From: Spirosoma endbachense
GTDB lineage: Bacteria > Bacteroidota > Bacteroidia > Cytophagales > Spirosomataceae
Length of the DNA stretch: 64,000 nucleotides
Reading direction: 5' to 3'
Assembly: GCF_010233585.1 (NCBI RefSeq)
Contig: NZ_CP045997.1
Location: forward strand, 4,493,332 to 4,557,331
Shown: positions 26,226 through 34,751 of the stretch, one piece after another
Layout of the letters: each line of letters begins with the position of its first letter
Numbering within the stretch: position 1 is the first letter of the stretch
Translations under genes and position numbers: made by a program
The notes under the pieces: generated by a model
The model's input: only the letters and a program-made list of their open reading frames with translations
Database searches by the model: none
What the model was told of the DNA's origin: nothing

Positions 26226-27608
26226 ATGATACGATCAGGAAGAATCCAGTTGCCTTTTGCGCTGGCAATGCTTCTGTTTATGACGCAATGCCAGCATATA
26301 AATACCGAACCTCCCAACCCACAGGGGTTTGATCCACCCATTCCACCCATGATTTCGTATCTGGCTGGCCCCATTACGTTTCAGCTACGCGAACTCCAGG
26401 ACAAAATCAACCGGGAGCTTGATCCGGTCCTGATTGGAAACGATTCAAAAGAGGGGAAAAACGGCGGCATATTGTCGTTTAGGGTTGAACGTTCCGGCCC
26501 GGTACAGATTCAGTATAAAAATCAACAGATTCTCCTTTCTGCTCCCCTGCAACTTTGGCTAACTAAACCGTTCAGCTCCGACAATACGCCACCCAAGAAG
26601 CCATTCTGCGCCTTAAATGTCAACTTTCAGAGCCCATTAAGTGTGACTCCAAACTGGCGTCTTGCCAGTCAGGTTAAATTTACCGATTACCAATGGATCA
26701 CTAAACCGGAAATCCGGTTGCTGGGTAAAGAAATCTCGTTGACAAACTTGGCCCAGAAAATACTGGATAAGCATCGAACTTCGATCGAGAAAGCCATTGA
26801 TTCAGCGGTTTACAACGATCTGCGACTCGATAAAACAGTAAACCCAATCTGGCAGGATATTCAAAAACCCTTGTTGATCAACGAACAGTATGGTCTGTGG
26901 TTAATACCAAAACCGATCAGTGTTGCGGCTAGTCCGATCACGGGGAATACGAAAGCCATAACTACTCATCTGCGCATTGCCTTTGAGACGCAGACAGCGT
27001 TAAAACCCAAAGAACCCACCCGCCCCAAAGTGCCACTCCCTCAGTTACAGAAACGGGATACAGTGTCACAAATCTCAGAACTACATGTCATGAGTTTTAT
27101 TCCGTATGCAGATATCAATCGGATGTTGGCACGTACCTTCGCGAAGGAGCCGCAGAAATTGGCACTTGGTATGCTGACGATCAAAAAGGCATCGGTGTAT
27201 GGTGGGCAGCAGGCCCTGCTCGTTAAAGCTGAAGTTAGCGGACTGGTCGATGGAATTCTTTACCTGCGTGGCCGTCCGGCGTTTGATACAACGACAAATA
27301 CACTACATATCCAAAACTTAGACTTCGATAGTACAACGGACAATGCCCTCTCGAAAATCTCCAATTCGATTGTGCACGATGGGCTACTCAAGGTACTGGA
27401 AGGCCTGCTTGTTATTCCGCTTGGGGATCAGATCGCGAAATTGCCTCAGCAAATCAACGAGGCCTTTGAAAAAGGACCGGGCAAAAAGATGGACATGGGC
27501 ATTCAGTCGTTTCAGTTTGTTCCCCAGAAAATAGCGGTCCTACCCGATGGTATTCAGGCGTTGATTCACATTAAATCTAAAGTTGGCGTTCAGATTCAAA
27601 AATTGTAA
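26226..27608 (+). CDS. DUF4403 family lipoprotein
   Basis: 460 residues with a lipoprotein signal ending FMTQC (Cys22). The body shows the DUF4403 pattern: an N-terminal 'ITFQLRELQDKINREL', a middle 'TKPEIRLLGKEISLTNLAQK', and a C-terminal repeat of similar organisation ending in 'GIQALIHIKSKVGVQI'. The predicted structure of this family is a lipid-binding-like (BPI/TULIP-type) tube; a role in the periplasm or outer membrane is inferred. The MtfA-like peptidase gene starts 11 bp later, so the two form an operon. Confidence 0.85.
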   Translation: MIRSGRIQLPFALAMLLFMTQCQHINTEPPNPQGFDPPIPPMISYLAGPITFQLRELQDKINRELDPVLIGNDSKEGKNGGILSFRVERSGPVQIQYKNQQILLSAPLQLWLTKPFSSDNTPPKKPFCALNVNFQSPLSVTPNWRLASQVKFTDYQWITKPEIRLLGKEISLTNLAQKILDKHRTSIEKAIDSAVYNDLRLDKTVNPIWQDIQKPLLINEQYGLWLIPKPISVAASPITGNTKAITTHLRIAFETQTALKPKEPTRPKVPLPQLQKRDTVSQISELHVMSFIPYADINRMLARTFAKEPQKLALGMLTIKKASVYGGQQALLVKAEVSGLVDGILYLRGRPAFDTTTNTLHIQNLDFDSTTDNALSKISNSIVHDGLLKVLEGLLVIPLGDQIAKLPQQINEAFEKGPGKKMDMGIQSFQFVPQKIAVLPDGIQALIHIKSKVGVQIQKL

Positions 27609-27619
27609 GCCCTTAAACT

Positions 27620-28414
27620 ATGCTTATTCTAATCGGTGTCGTTGTGCTGCTCGCTGGCTGGCTGATCTGGCGAAACAGGCAACAGAAAAGACAGGATTTA
27701 ATACCTCTACCCACCAACTATCCGCAGCTTTTGCAGGACAATGTTCCTTATTATCGATCACTAAGCAACGATAAAAAGAAGCTGTTCGAAGATCGGATCA
27801 ATCATTTTCTGCATCATATCCGAATTGAAGGTATTGGAACAACCGTCGATGATATTGATAAAGTATTGGTAGCCAGTAGTGCCATTATTCCAATTTTTGG
27901 CTTCAGCGATTGGTACTATCCATTAACCGATGTGCTGCTCTACGAAGATCGGTTTAATGAAGCCTACGAAACCTCGGGCGACGGACGGAATATTCTGGGT
28001 ATGGTGGGCGAAGGCGGGGCCTTAAAAAGCGCGATGGTTCTCTCGAAACCGGCGCTCCACGAAGGATTTGCCAATGAAACCAGTAAAGGAAATACGGGCA
28101 TTCACGAGTTTGTTCACCTGCTCGATAAAGTCGATGGTGCCACCGATGGCCTGCCGGAATACCTGCTCGACAAAAGCCATATTAAACCCTGGCTTCAACT
28201 GATTCATAAGAGCATCGATGACATTAAAGCCAACCATTCCGATATCAATCCATACGGTATAACCAATGAAGCCGAGTTTTTTGCCGTGGTTTCTGAATAT
28301 TTCTTCAAACGTCCCGATCTGCTTCACGAAAAACACCCGGAGCTTTTCACCCGACTGGAGGAGATCTTTCATCAGAATCCGTCTGAACCCACAAAAGAGC
28401 TTAATCCATTATAA
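27620..28414 (+). CDS. MtfA-like zinc metallopeptidase (M90)
   Basis: 264 residues with one N-terminal membrane helix (about 2-17, ILIGVVVLLAGWLIW), then an M90/MtfA-type domain. Zinc motif His162-Glu163-Phe-Val-His166 in HEFVHLLDK, third ligand probably the Glu in NEAEFFAVVSEYF (about 216-222). E. coli MtfA is cytosolic, binds the repressor Mlc and is an aminopeptidase; here the helix anchors the domain at the inner membrane. Coupled to the upstream DUF4403 gene. Substrate unknown. Confidence 0.9.
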   Translation: MLILIGVVVLLAGWLIWRNRQQKRQDLIPLPTNYPQLLQDNVPYYRSLSNDKKKLFEDRINHFLHHIRIEGIGTTVDDIDKVLVASSAIIPIFGFSDWYYPLTDVLLYEDRFNEAYETSGDGRNILGMVGEGGALKSAMVLSKPALHEGFANETSKGNTGIHEFVHLLDKVDGATDGLPEYLLDKSHIKPWLQLIHKSIDDIKANHSDINPYGITNEAEFFAVVSEYFFKRPDLLHEKHPELFTRLEEIFHQNPSEPTKELNPL

Positions 28415-28558
28415 ACCGTCGTCTGTAAGGCCAGTTAATGGGTAGATGGCTCGCTCATACGACTTCGTTCGGTAGGCCCTTGCCGTGAATAATCCCAACT
28501 GCATTGGTTGCCGACAGTGCCCGTTTTCCCTGAACCACCAAATTTCCTGTTTACTAAA

Positions 28559-29350
28559 ATGAAACATAGTATCCGTAAACCAATTGACGTATTACAATCC
28601 CTGCTGATCGCTGCGGTTTCACTTTGCGTTTCCTTAAACGCCATAGCTCAGGTGGGTGTTGGTACCAAAGCACCCAAAGGAGCTGAAGTTTTGTTTGATG
28701 GGTCGCGCAAGATGCTCGACGAAAAATGGACCTATTGGCAGGGGCCTCGTTTAGCGACAACATTACCCATCAAATGGGCGATTGAAAAAGATCCGGCGGG
28801 TAACGGAACAGTGGTAAATACGAATGATCCATCGGCTGCGGGTGGTAAATATGGGGCCGCCGATATTGTAACGAAGCAAACCTTCCGCGATTTCCGGCTT
28901 CATGTGGAGTTTTACGTGAGCAAACCGGGGGGTAACAGTGGCGTGTATCTGCAAAACCGCTATGAGATCCAGGTATTTGATGGTGATACAACCTCCCACG
29001 GGTTAGGCGCTGTAATCAATGAATCCCCATCGCCCTACAAACTCTATACAGGTACTGGAAAGTGGAATGCGTATGACATTGAATTTCGGGCTGCCCGTTT
29101 CAAAGATGGCAAACGCACAGAACCTGCGATGGTCACCTTGTACTTAAATGGCAAAAAAGCGCATACAAACCAAACGATCAATCAGGTTTGGGGAGGACCA
29201 AATTCAGGAATTGATGGCGGAAACGATGGTGGTAAAGGTATTACAGATACACCCGGCGGGCTGAAATTACAAGCCGAAGGTCACGATGTACTTTACCGGA
29301 ATATCTGGATTAAAGAACTGGACCTAAAACAGGCGACTACGGATTATTAA
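28559..29350 (+). CDS. DUF1080 (3-keto-disaccharide hydrolase type) exported protein
   Basis: 263 residues from the ATG at 28559, chosen because it begins a signal peptide (MKHSIRKPIDVLQS then a hydrophobic core ending NAIAQ). The mature part is a concanavalin-like beta-sandwich: 'EVLFDGSRKMLDEKWTY', 'FRDFRLHVEFYVSKPGGNSGVYLQNRYEIQVFD' (given in part: GGNSGVYLQNRYEIQV), and 'GLKLQAEGHDVLYRNIWIKEL' (HDVLYRNIWIKEL) at the end. Members split 3-keto-glycosides in the periplasm. Single gene. Confidence 0.9.
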   Translation: MKHSIRKPIDVLQSLLIAAVSLCVSLNAIAQVGVGTKAPKGAEVLFDGSRKMLDEKWTYWQGPRLATTLPIKWAIEKDPAGNGTVVNTNDPSAAGGKYGAADIVTKQTFRDFRLHVEFYVSKPGGNSGVYLQNRYEIQVFDGDTTSHGLGAVINESPSPYKLYTGTGKWNAYDIEFRAARFKDGKRTEPAMVTLYLNGKKAHTNQTINQVWGGPNSGIDGGNDGGKGITDTPGGLKLQAEGHDVLYRNIWIKELDLKQATTDY

Positions 29351-29361
29351 TTAGTTATGCA

Positions 29362-29441
29362 GGCAGGAGCCTTTTACCGACGAACGGCTTCCAATCAGTC
29401 GTTTGCAACTTTATTAGTTCCAAAGGTAGAAAACTCCTGCC
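29362..29441. terminator. Weak bidirectional hairpin between DUF1080 and coaD
   Basis: GGCAGGAG (29362-29369) pairs with CTCCTGCC (29434-29441), extended by TTTT/AAAA after a bulge. The loop is long. It sits between two convergent genes; terminator function is a guess. Confidence 0.3.
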
Positions 29442-29517
29442 CTATCCAGTCTATGTTAAACCCGATAACTCGCCATCGACCAGAGCGGGCACTTGTGGAT
29501 TTCGTCCTGCAACGAAA

Positions 29518-29985
29518 CTAGGCAGGCTGATTTACTAATTTATACGGCAGAAATTCATCGACCTGCTGACCATAGCGATGCAGATCACGAATGATGCTCG
29601 AACTAATTGGTGCTAAATGGGGCGATGTGATGAGAAAAACCGTCTCTACTTCTTCGTAAACGTAGCGGTTAACCTGCGATATTCCGTTCTCATATTCAAA
29701 ATCGGTTGTATTACGCAGCCCTCGCAACAGGAATGTTGCCCCTTCTTTACGAGCAACATTAGCCGTCAGATCATCGTAACTCATCACCCGAACGGCGGGG
29801 TAATCCCGAAACGCTTCCTCAATCAGGTGCATCATCTGTTCGAGAGGAAAGTAGCGTTCCTTACGCGCGTTACGGCCAATACCGATAACAACTTCATCGA
29901 ACAACCGTAAGCCACGCAATACAATATCTTCGTGACCTTTTGTAAAGGGATCAAAGGAGCCAGGGAACAGAGCGATTCGTTTCAT
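29518..29985 (-). CDS. coaD: Phosphopantetheine adenylyltransferase
   Basis: 155 residues, full length for the family. Converts 4'-phosphopantetheine and ATP to dephospho-CoA, the fourth step of coenzyme A synthesis. The nucleotide-binding motif is FPGSFDPFTKGHED (residues 7-20, with the TxGH motif Thr15-His18); the second motif is ISSSIIRDL near 129. Cytoplasmic hexamer in known cases. It follows DUF3822 by 51 bp on the same strand, a pairing common in Bacteroidetes. Confidence 0.97.
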   Translation of the reverse strand: MKRIALFPGSFDPFTKGHEDIVLRGLRLFDEVVIGIGRNARKERYFPLEQMMHLIEEAFRDYPAVRVMSYDDLTANVARKEGATFLLRGLRNTTDFEYENGISQVNRYVYEEVETVFLITSPHLAPISSSIIRDLHRYGQQVDEFLPYKLVNQPA

Positions 29986-30036
29986 AAACGATGGATGATC
30001 GAAGAGGAAACCGGTAAATACGTCTAGTGGTTCCCT

Positions 30037-30927
30037 TCATTCAGTCAACAAAGAAAGTCCGTAAAGACTCAAATAGCGATGCTCAAGCAGTTCATCGAAT
30101 TCATCAGCTAATGTCAGGCTGGATGGCGTATGACCAAATACCAGATTGGGCATAAATCGGCTTAATTCGGTATACGCTTCCGCAAAAGGCGTAATCTCTC
30201 CGTAAAGAAAAACTGTTGTCTCTTCAGGATTCAGGTTCTGTTCATCCAATACGTAGAGTAAGTAATACGCCAGATCCTGTACATTTTTATAGCCGAACCG
30301 ATTGCAAAAGCGTAGCCGATGCTCATGGCGATAGATCACAGTAACGAACTCATCTTCAAAATAAAGCCAGACATTTTGGGGCGTCAATAAAAGACGATCC
30401 AAATCGGCAGTGGCCTGAATTAGTGAGCCCGTCTGGTGAATAAATACGGACGGTTGTAGCGGATAGGCTCCCGAAAAGAAATCAACCAGTTGATGCTCCA
30501 GATTAAAGACAGACAGAAACCCTTCGCTATCGTGCGTATATGATTTCGCAAATTCGTGGGCCGGTAATGCATTGCCCCGCATCATGGCCAGGTAGCTACT
30601 GGCATATTCTTTTCGAAAGAGCGGTTTCGGTATAAGCGTAAACGATGACGAGTTAATTCCAATTCGAATTTCCTGCCAGGGGCCAGCCGACAGGACAGGA
30701 TGGCTACGAAACACATCCGGTAACACCTCAGTAAGCGGGCGATCGGTCAGTAATGAGGGAAATGTATAATCTTCAAGGTAACAACCCCGCCGACGCGCAT
30801 CCTGAACCATAAATCGAAATCGGTCACGACCAACTTCCAGACATAACACTGATTTGGCCGTCTTCGCTGGATCGAACGAGTTAGAACGGATAGTTACGGT
30901 TGGAGTGAGGGTCACAGTGATTTGCAC
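30037..30927 (-). CDS. DUF3822 family protein next to coaD
   Basis: 296 residues; the best start is a GTG at 30927, as no ATG is near. Characteristic segments: 'VLCLEVGRDRFRFMVQD', 'SSFTLIPKPLFRKEYASSYL', and 'DEFVTVIYRHEHRLRFCNRF', with an actin-like (ASKHA) alternation of strands. DUF3822 is found in Bacteroidetes beside coaD and the rRNA methylase gene rsmD; its function is not known. Cytoplasmic. Confidence 0.85.
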   Translation of the reverse strand: MQITVTLTPTVTIRSNSFDPAKTAKSVLCLEVGRDRFRFMVQDARRRGCYLEDYTFPSLLTDRPLTEVLPDVFRSHPVLSAGPWQEIRIGINSSSFTLIPKPLFRKEYASSYLAMMRGNALPAHEFAKSYTHDSEGFLSVFNLEHQLVDFFSGAYPLQPSVFIHQTGSLIQATADLDRLLLTPQNVWLYFEDEFVTVIYRHEHRLRFCNRFGYKNVQDLAYYLLYVLDEQNLNPEETTVFLYGEITPFAEAYTELSRFMPNLVFGHTPSSLTLADEFDELLEHRYLSLYGLSLLTE

Positions 30928-31035
30928 GGATTCAGGGCAGCGATTAATTGAGAATAAGGAAAGATAACAAACTCACAAAAAATTAACATTTTATCTCCTT
31001 ATCATGTCAAGTGATAACAAAATAGATTAAAATAT

Positions 31036-31581
31036 TTAATAGTGCAAATAACCCCTTAGCTGAAATACATCTTCCAGCGAACTGCAATATCGAAATAATG
31101 CATGTATTTTTTCGGGTGACTGCTCCTTAATTTCATCAAAACCCATAAACCGAACCTCATCTATAATCTGCTCATCGGGACTCATTTCCGGGTCAATGCC
31201 TTGCCGGAGTAATCCGCCTATGCACTGTACGGCAAAAAACAATTCGACAGCATGAAGGGGTGGAGCCACGAATTCATTAACAAACAGCAATTCGCCAATG
31301 GCAACATCCAGACCCGTTTCTTCAGCAAATTCACGAATCAACGCATCAGGTGCCGTTTCGCCGAATTCAACTCCCCCACCGGGTGGACTCCAGAATGTAT
31401 TGGCTGGCCCTAGCCCCCGGTGTCGAACCATCAACAAACGGTTTTCCTCCCGAAATAAGCCGCAAACCCGCAGCCGCAATCGGTTGCCATAGATTGACAC
31501 TACTTCTTTTTGGGGTTTACCCAACGTACCCGGAGACGTATTACCTTCGGAGCGGTTGGGCAAATTTATGGATTGCGTCAC
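31036..31581 (-). CDS. Nudix hydrolase
   Basis: 181 residues starting with GTG at 31581. The Nudix box GGGVEFGETAPDALIREFAEETGLDV (given as pattern G-x5-E-x7-R-E-F-x-E-E-x-G, about residues 66-89) is complete, so it should hydrolyse a nucleoside diphosphate linked to another moiety using Mg2+. Substrate not predictable. Cytoplasmic. It lies downstream of the CBS gene, separated by a 14-bp hairpin, so it is probably expressed on its own. Confidence 0.93.
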   Translation of the reverse strand: MTQSINLPNRSEGNTSPGTLGKPQKEVVSIYGNRLRLRVCGLFREENRLLMVRHRGLGPANTFWSPPGGGVEFGETAPDALIREFAEETGLDVAIGELLFVNEFVAPPLHAVELFFAVQCIGGLLRQGIDPEMSPDEQIIDEVRFMGFDEIKEQSPEKIHALFRYCSSLEDVFQLRGYLHY

Positions 31582-31622
31582 GCTACAACAGATTTTGGGG
31601 ACGCAAAGGTAGGAAATTTTGG

Positions 31623-31683
31623 TGTATGATATAAGGCATTGTGTACATGAAGTAATTATATGCCTTTCACCTTATATCATACA
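31623..31683 (-). terminator. 14-bp hairpin after the CBS gene
   Basis: 31623-31636 is the exact reverse complement of 31670-31683; a nested AGGCAT/ATGCCT pair could form an alternative fold. It begins 8 bp after the CBS stop codon on the minus strand. No long T run follows, so function as a terminator is probable but not certain. Confidence 0.6.
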
Positions 31684-31690
31684 TTATCTA

Positions 31691-32125
31691 TCAATAGCTT
31701 CCCGAAATGTAACTCTCCAGCGAATCGATACGCGTCTTCTGATCGCGGATGATCGCCGTTACAACGTCATTGATCGAAATTATACCAATCAGTTCACCTT
31801 TATCCATCACCGGCAGGTGACGAATATGCCGATCGGACATAATGACCATACACTCCTCCAGCAGTTGCTCAGGTTCTATGGTAATTACGTGTTTGGTCAT
31901 AACATCAGCAACCCGTGTGTCATCCGAATGACGGTCTTTCAGGATAACCTTCCGGGCGTAATCGCGCTCGGAGAAAATACCCGTTAGCTTCCCATCATCA
32001 ACAACCAATACGGCTCCGATGTTTTTATCGGCCATAAGTTTAAGCGCGTCGAGAACTGTTTCACCAGATGAAACGGAGTAGAGCGCATTAACAGCTTTCC
32101 CTTGAAGAATGTGACGTATTTTCAT
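31691..32125 (-). CDS. Protein of two CBS domains
   Basis: 144 residues forming one CBS pair (about 8-60 and 75-130). Motifs: 'VLDALKLMADKNIGAVLVVDDGKLTGIFSERDYARKV' in part (GIFSERDYARKV) and 'RHLPVMDKGELIGIISINDVV' in part (GIISINDVV). Such stand-alone pairs bind adenine nucleotides and regulate partner proteins; the partner is unknown. Cytoplasmic. Divergent from the helicase gene. Confidence 0.93.
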   Translation of the reverse strand: MKIRHILQGKAVNALYSVSSGETVLDALKLMADKNIGAVLVVDDGKLTGIFSERDYARKVILKDRHSDDTRVADVMTKHVITIEPEQLLEECMVIMSDRHIRHLPVMDKGELIGIISINDVVTAIIRDQKTRIDSLESYISGSY

Positions 32126-32288
32126 GTGGCCGAAGGAGTTAGTGGTGCGGTGAAGATAGCGAAAAAGCCAGAATCTGGAAAGAGAGTAGGGCTAAAGAAA
32201 CAAATAATTGTAAAAAAAGCCTTTGACAGTGCGCTTTTGCCCAGTTATCCTTCTTTTTACTTTGCCCGTTTTTTCGTATATTAGAAGC

Positions 32289-33779
32289 ATGAATGAAACC
32301 CAAACGGCTGCGCATTTACTGGCCAAACGCTTCCCTTTTAAACCTACCATTGGGCAACAGCAATTTTTCGAACAGATCGGCGCGTTCATCGCTCAGGAAG
32401 AATTTGAACACTATCGGGACTGTTTTCTTCTACGCGGTTACGCCGGAACTGGTAAAACAACCCTCGTTGGAACACTCATTAAAGTACTGCCCCGTTTTGG
32501 TTATAAATCAGTGCTGCTGGCTCCCACCGGTCGGGCAGCAAAAGTCATGTTCAATTATGCCAAGAAACCTGCCCAGACGATTCACCGAAAAATTTATCGT
32601 CAGGTAGCCGATCCCGGCTCGGGCAATCTGGCTTTCCAACGGCAAAAGAATTACCACGAAGACACCCTGTTTATTGTTGATGAGGCCTCCATGATCTCCG
32701 ATGAAGCTGATTTCGGCGGCAAAGGATTACTGACTGATCTGATTGACTTTGTGTTCGAAAATCCGGGCAATAAACTCATGCTGGTTGGAGACACCGCCCA
32801 GCTTCCGCCCATTGGCCGGGAACTAAGCCCGGCGCTTGACCGAGGTTTCCTCGCCAGTGCATTCGATATGACCGTTTATGAGCAGGAATTGACCGAGGTG
32901 ATGCGTCAGGAAGAAGAATCAGGGATTCTTTACAATGCAACCAGTCTGCGCATTTTACTTGGCGATACCGAGCCAACTCCCAAAGCAGTTGGATTTGCCG
33001 CACTCCTGAACGACAATGGTCATTCGGCAAACACAGATGTACCTGCCATTCAACTAAATGTGCGGTCATTCAACGATATTTTTAAAATGCCACTCACGAA
33101 ACTCGAAGATGGCATTCGGTACGCTTATGACAAATATGGCCGGGAGAATACGGCCATAATCTGTCGGTCCAACAAAACGGCAGTCCAGTATAATCAGTTT
33201 GTCCGCCGGATGATCGACCAGTGCGAAGAAGAACTCGATGCAGGCGATATGCTGATGATTGCCCGGAATAATTACACGGTGCTTGAAGAGGATTCACCAG
33301 CGGGTTTTCTGGCAAACGGTGAATTTGCCGAGGTGCTTAAAATCCGTAATAAAGAAGAAATGCATGGTTTCCGGTTCGCTACGGTTACCCTGCGCCTGGT
33401 GGATTATGAAGAACAGCCAGATTTTGAGGCTAAAATTCTGCTCGATACCCTTCATTCGCCCGTTCCTTCGCTCACATCGGAGCAGCATAAAGCGCTCTAT
33501 GAAAGCGTCATGAAAGATTACTTTTATATCAAAAGCAAGAAAGAGCGAGCGGAGGCCGTCCGACGCGATCCCTATCTGAATGCCCTCCAGGTGAAGTTTG
33601 CCTATGCGTTGACCTGCCATAAAGCTCAAGGTGGCCAGTGGAGTGCGGTCTTTGTCGATCAGGGTTTTTTGCCCGATGGTCAGGTTAACAATGAATTTGT
33701 CCGTTGGCTGTACACGGCGTTGACCCGTGCCACCGACGAAGCATTTCTGATGAATTTCAATCCCCAGTTTTTTGGTTAA
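32289..33779 (+). CDS. RecD-like ATP-dependent DNA helicase
   Basis: 496 residues from the ATG at 32289 (MNETQTAAHLL); upstream in-frame codons are AT-rich leader. Superfamily 1B helicase: Walker A GYAGTGKTT (about 57-65), Walker B/motif II 'LFIVDEASMI' (about 127-136), motif III 'VGDTAQLPPIG', motif V/VI 'FAYALTCHKAQGGQW' and 'RWLYTALTRATDEAF'. The layout (AAA_30 plus UvrD_C_2) fits RecD/Dda-type helicases in DNA repair or replication restart. Cytoplasmic, single gene. Confidence 0.93.
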   Translation: MNETQTAAHLLAKRFPFKPTIGQQQFFEQIGAFIAQEEFEHYRDCFLLRGYAGTGKTTLVGTLIKVLPRFGYKSVLLAPTGRAAKVMFNYAKKPAQTIHRKIYRQVADPGSGNLAFQRQKNYHEDTLFIVDEASMISDEADFGGKGLLTDLIDFVFENPGNKLMLVGDTAQLPPIGRELSPALDRGFLASAFDMTVYEQELTEVMRQEEESGILYNATSLRILLGDTEPTPKAVGFAALLNDNGHSANTDVPAIQLNVRSFNDIFKMPLTKLEDGIRYAYDKYGRENTAIICRSNKTAVQYNQFVRRMIDQCEEELDAGDMLMIARNNYTVLEEDSPAGFLANGEFAEVLKIRNKEEMHGFRFATVTLRLVDYEEQPDFEAKILLDTLHSPVPSLTSEQHKALYESVMKDYFYIKSKKERAEAVRRDPYLNALQVKFAYALTCHKAQGGQWSAVFVDQGFLPDGQVNNEFVRWLYTALTRATDEAFLMNFNPQFFG

Positions 33780-33902
33780 AACCCTGTGGCCTAAAATCAA
33801 GTTTAGATTATTCGGTTTACTGCTTATAGCAAAGACTGTTGCTATGTTACCGGATCGGTGCAAGGTAAACAGAATAGTGTAAACAATAAACGTTCACAAG
33901 TT

Positions 33903-34538
33903 ATGTCCATTGAATGGATCATGAGTGCCTGTATTGGCGTCGGTCTGGCGGCCTGTTGTGGTTTCCGGGTGTTTGTACCCTTACTGATTGCCAGTGTGGC
34001 CACTAAACTAGGACTTATTGGCACAGTAACAGGCTTTGAATGGCTAAGTGGCTGGCCTGCGTTGTTCGGCCTGTCGATGGCGACCATTTTTGAAATCGGT
34101 GCCTATTACATTCCCTGGCTCGACAATCTGCTCGACACGCTGGCGACACCCGCATCCATCATTGCAGGAACGTTGCTCAGTACCTCATTCCTGCACATCG
34201 ATAACCCAGTACTTCATTGGGGACTAGGGCTAATGCTTGGTGGTAGTTCGGCGGGTATTGTTCAGGCGGGTACGAGTTTACTCCGACTCGGTTCAACGGC
34301 CGCAACGGGTGGTGCAGCCAACCCAGTCGTGGCCACGGGCGAAAACGTTGCCTCGTTTGGCTTATCGCTCTTCACTATTTTTCTGCCTCTGATAGCTGTT
34401 GTGATTATTGGCGTTGTCTTAATTTTCATCATTGGCAGATTGCTGGCCAAGCGGAAAATATGGTTCACACGCGCTCCTGCTAAACAGGCAGGCGGCTCAA
34501 TTACGCAGATCCCCCGTAGCAGCAATGGTCGGGGTTAA
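33903..34538 (+). CDS. DUF4126 family membrane protein
   Basis: 211 residues from the ATG at 33903 (MSIEWIMSACIG), placed before the first hydrophobic segment. About five membrane helices with small-residue-rich stretches such as GVGLAACCGFRVFVP, LDTLATPASIIAGTLL and STAATGGAANPVVATGENV, typical of DUF4126. The C-terminus is basic and probably cytoplasmic. Function unknown. Single gene, 123 bp after the helicase on the same strand. Confidence 0.88.
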   Translation: MSIEWIMSACIGVGLAACCGFRVFVPLLIASVATKLGLIGTVTGFEWLSGWPALFGLSMATIFEIGAYYIPWLDNLLDTLATPASIIAGTLLSTSFLHIDNPVLHWGLGLMLGGSSAGIVQAGTSLLRLGSTAATGGAANPVVATGENVASFGLSLFTIFLPLIAVVIIGVVLIFIIGRLLAKRKIWFTRAPAKQAGGSITQIPRSSNGRG

Positions 34539-34751
34539 CCTGAGCGATTGATTCAAAAACGCACTGGACCGGACGGTGCCCTATAAAACTCTAATTTCTA
34601 TCAGGACTTTGGCTTGGAGCCACGGTCTTATTTCATTAAAAGTAACTTAGTCTATATTATAAATCAGCTGTTGCTGACTTTTAGTCACCACAAGGTCATC
34701 TTTATGTTTCTTGATTTCCCAATGAACGCTGAAGTTTGGTGACAATGCGAT

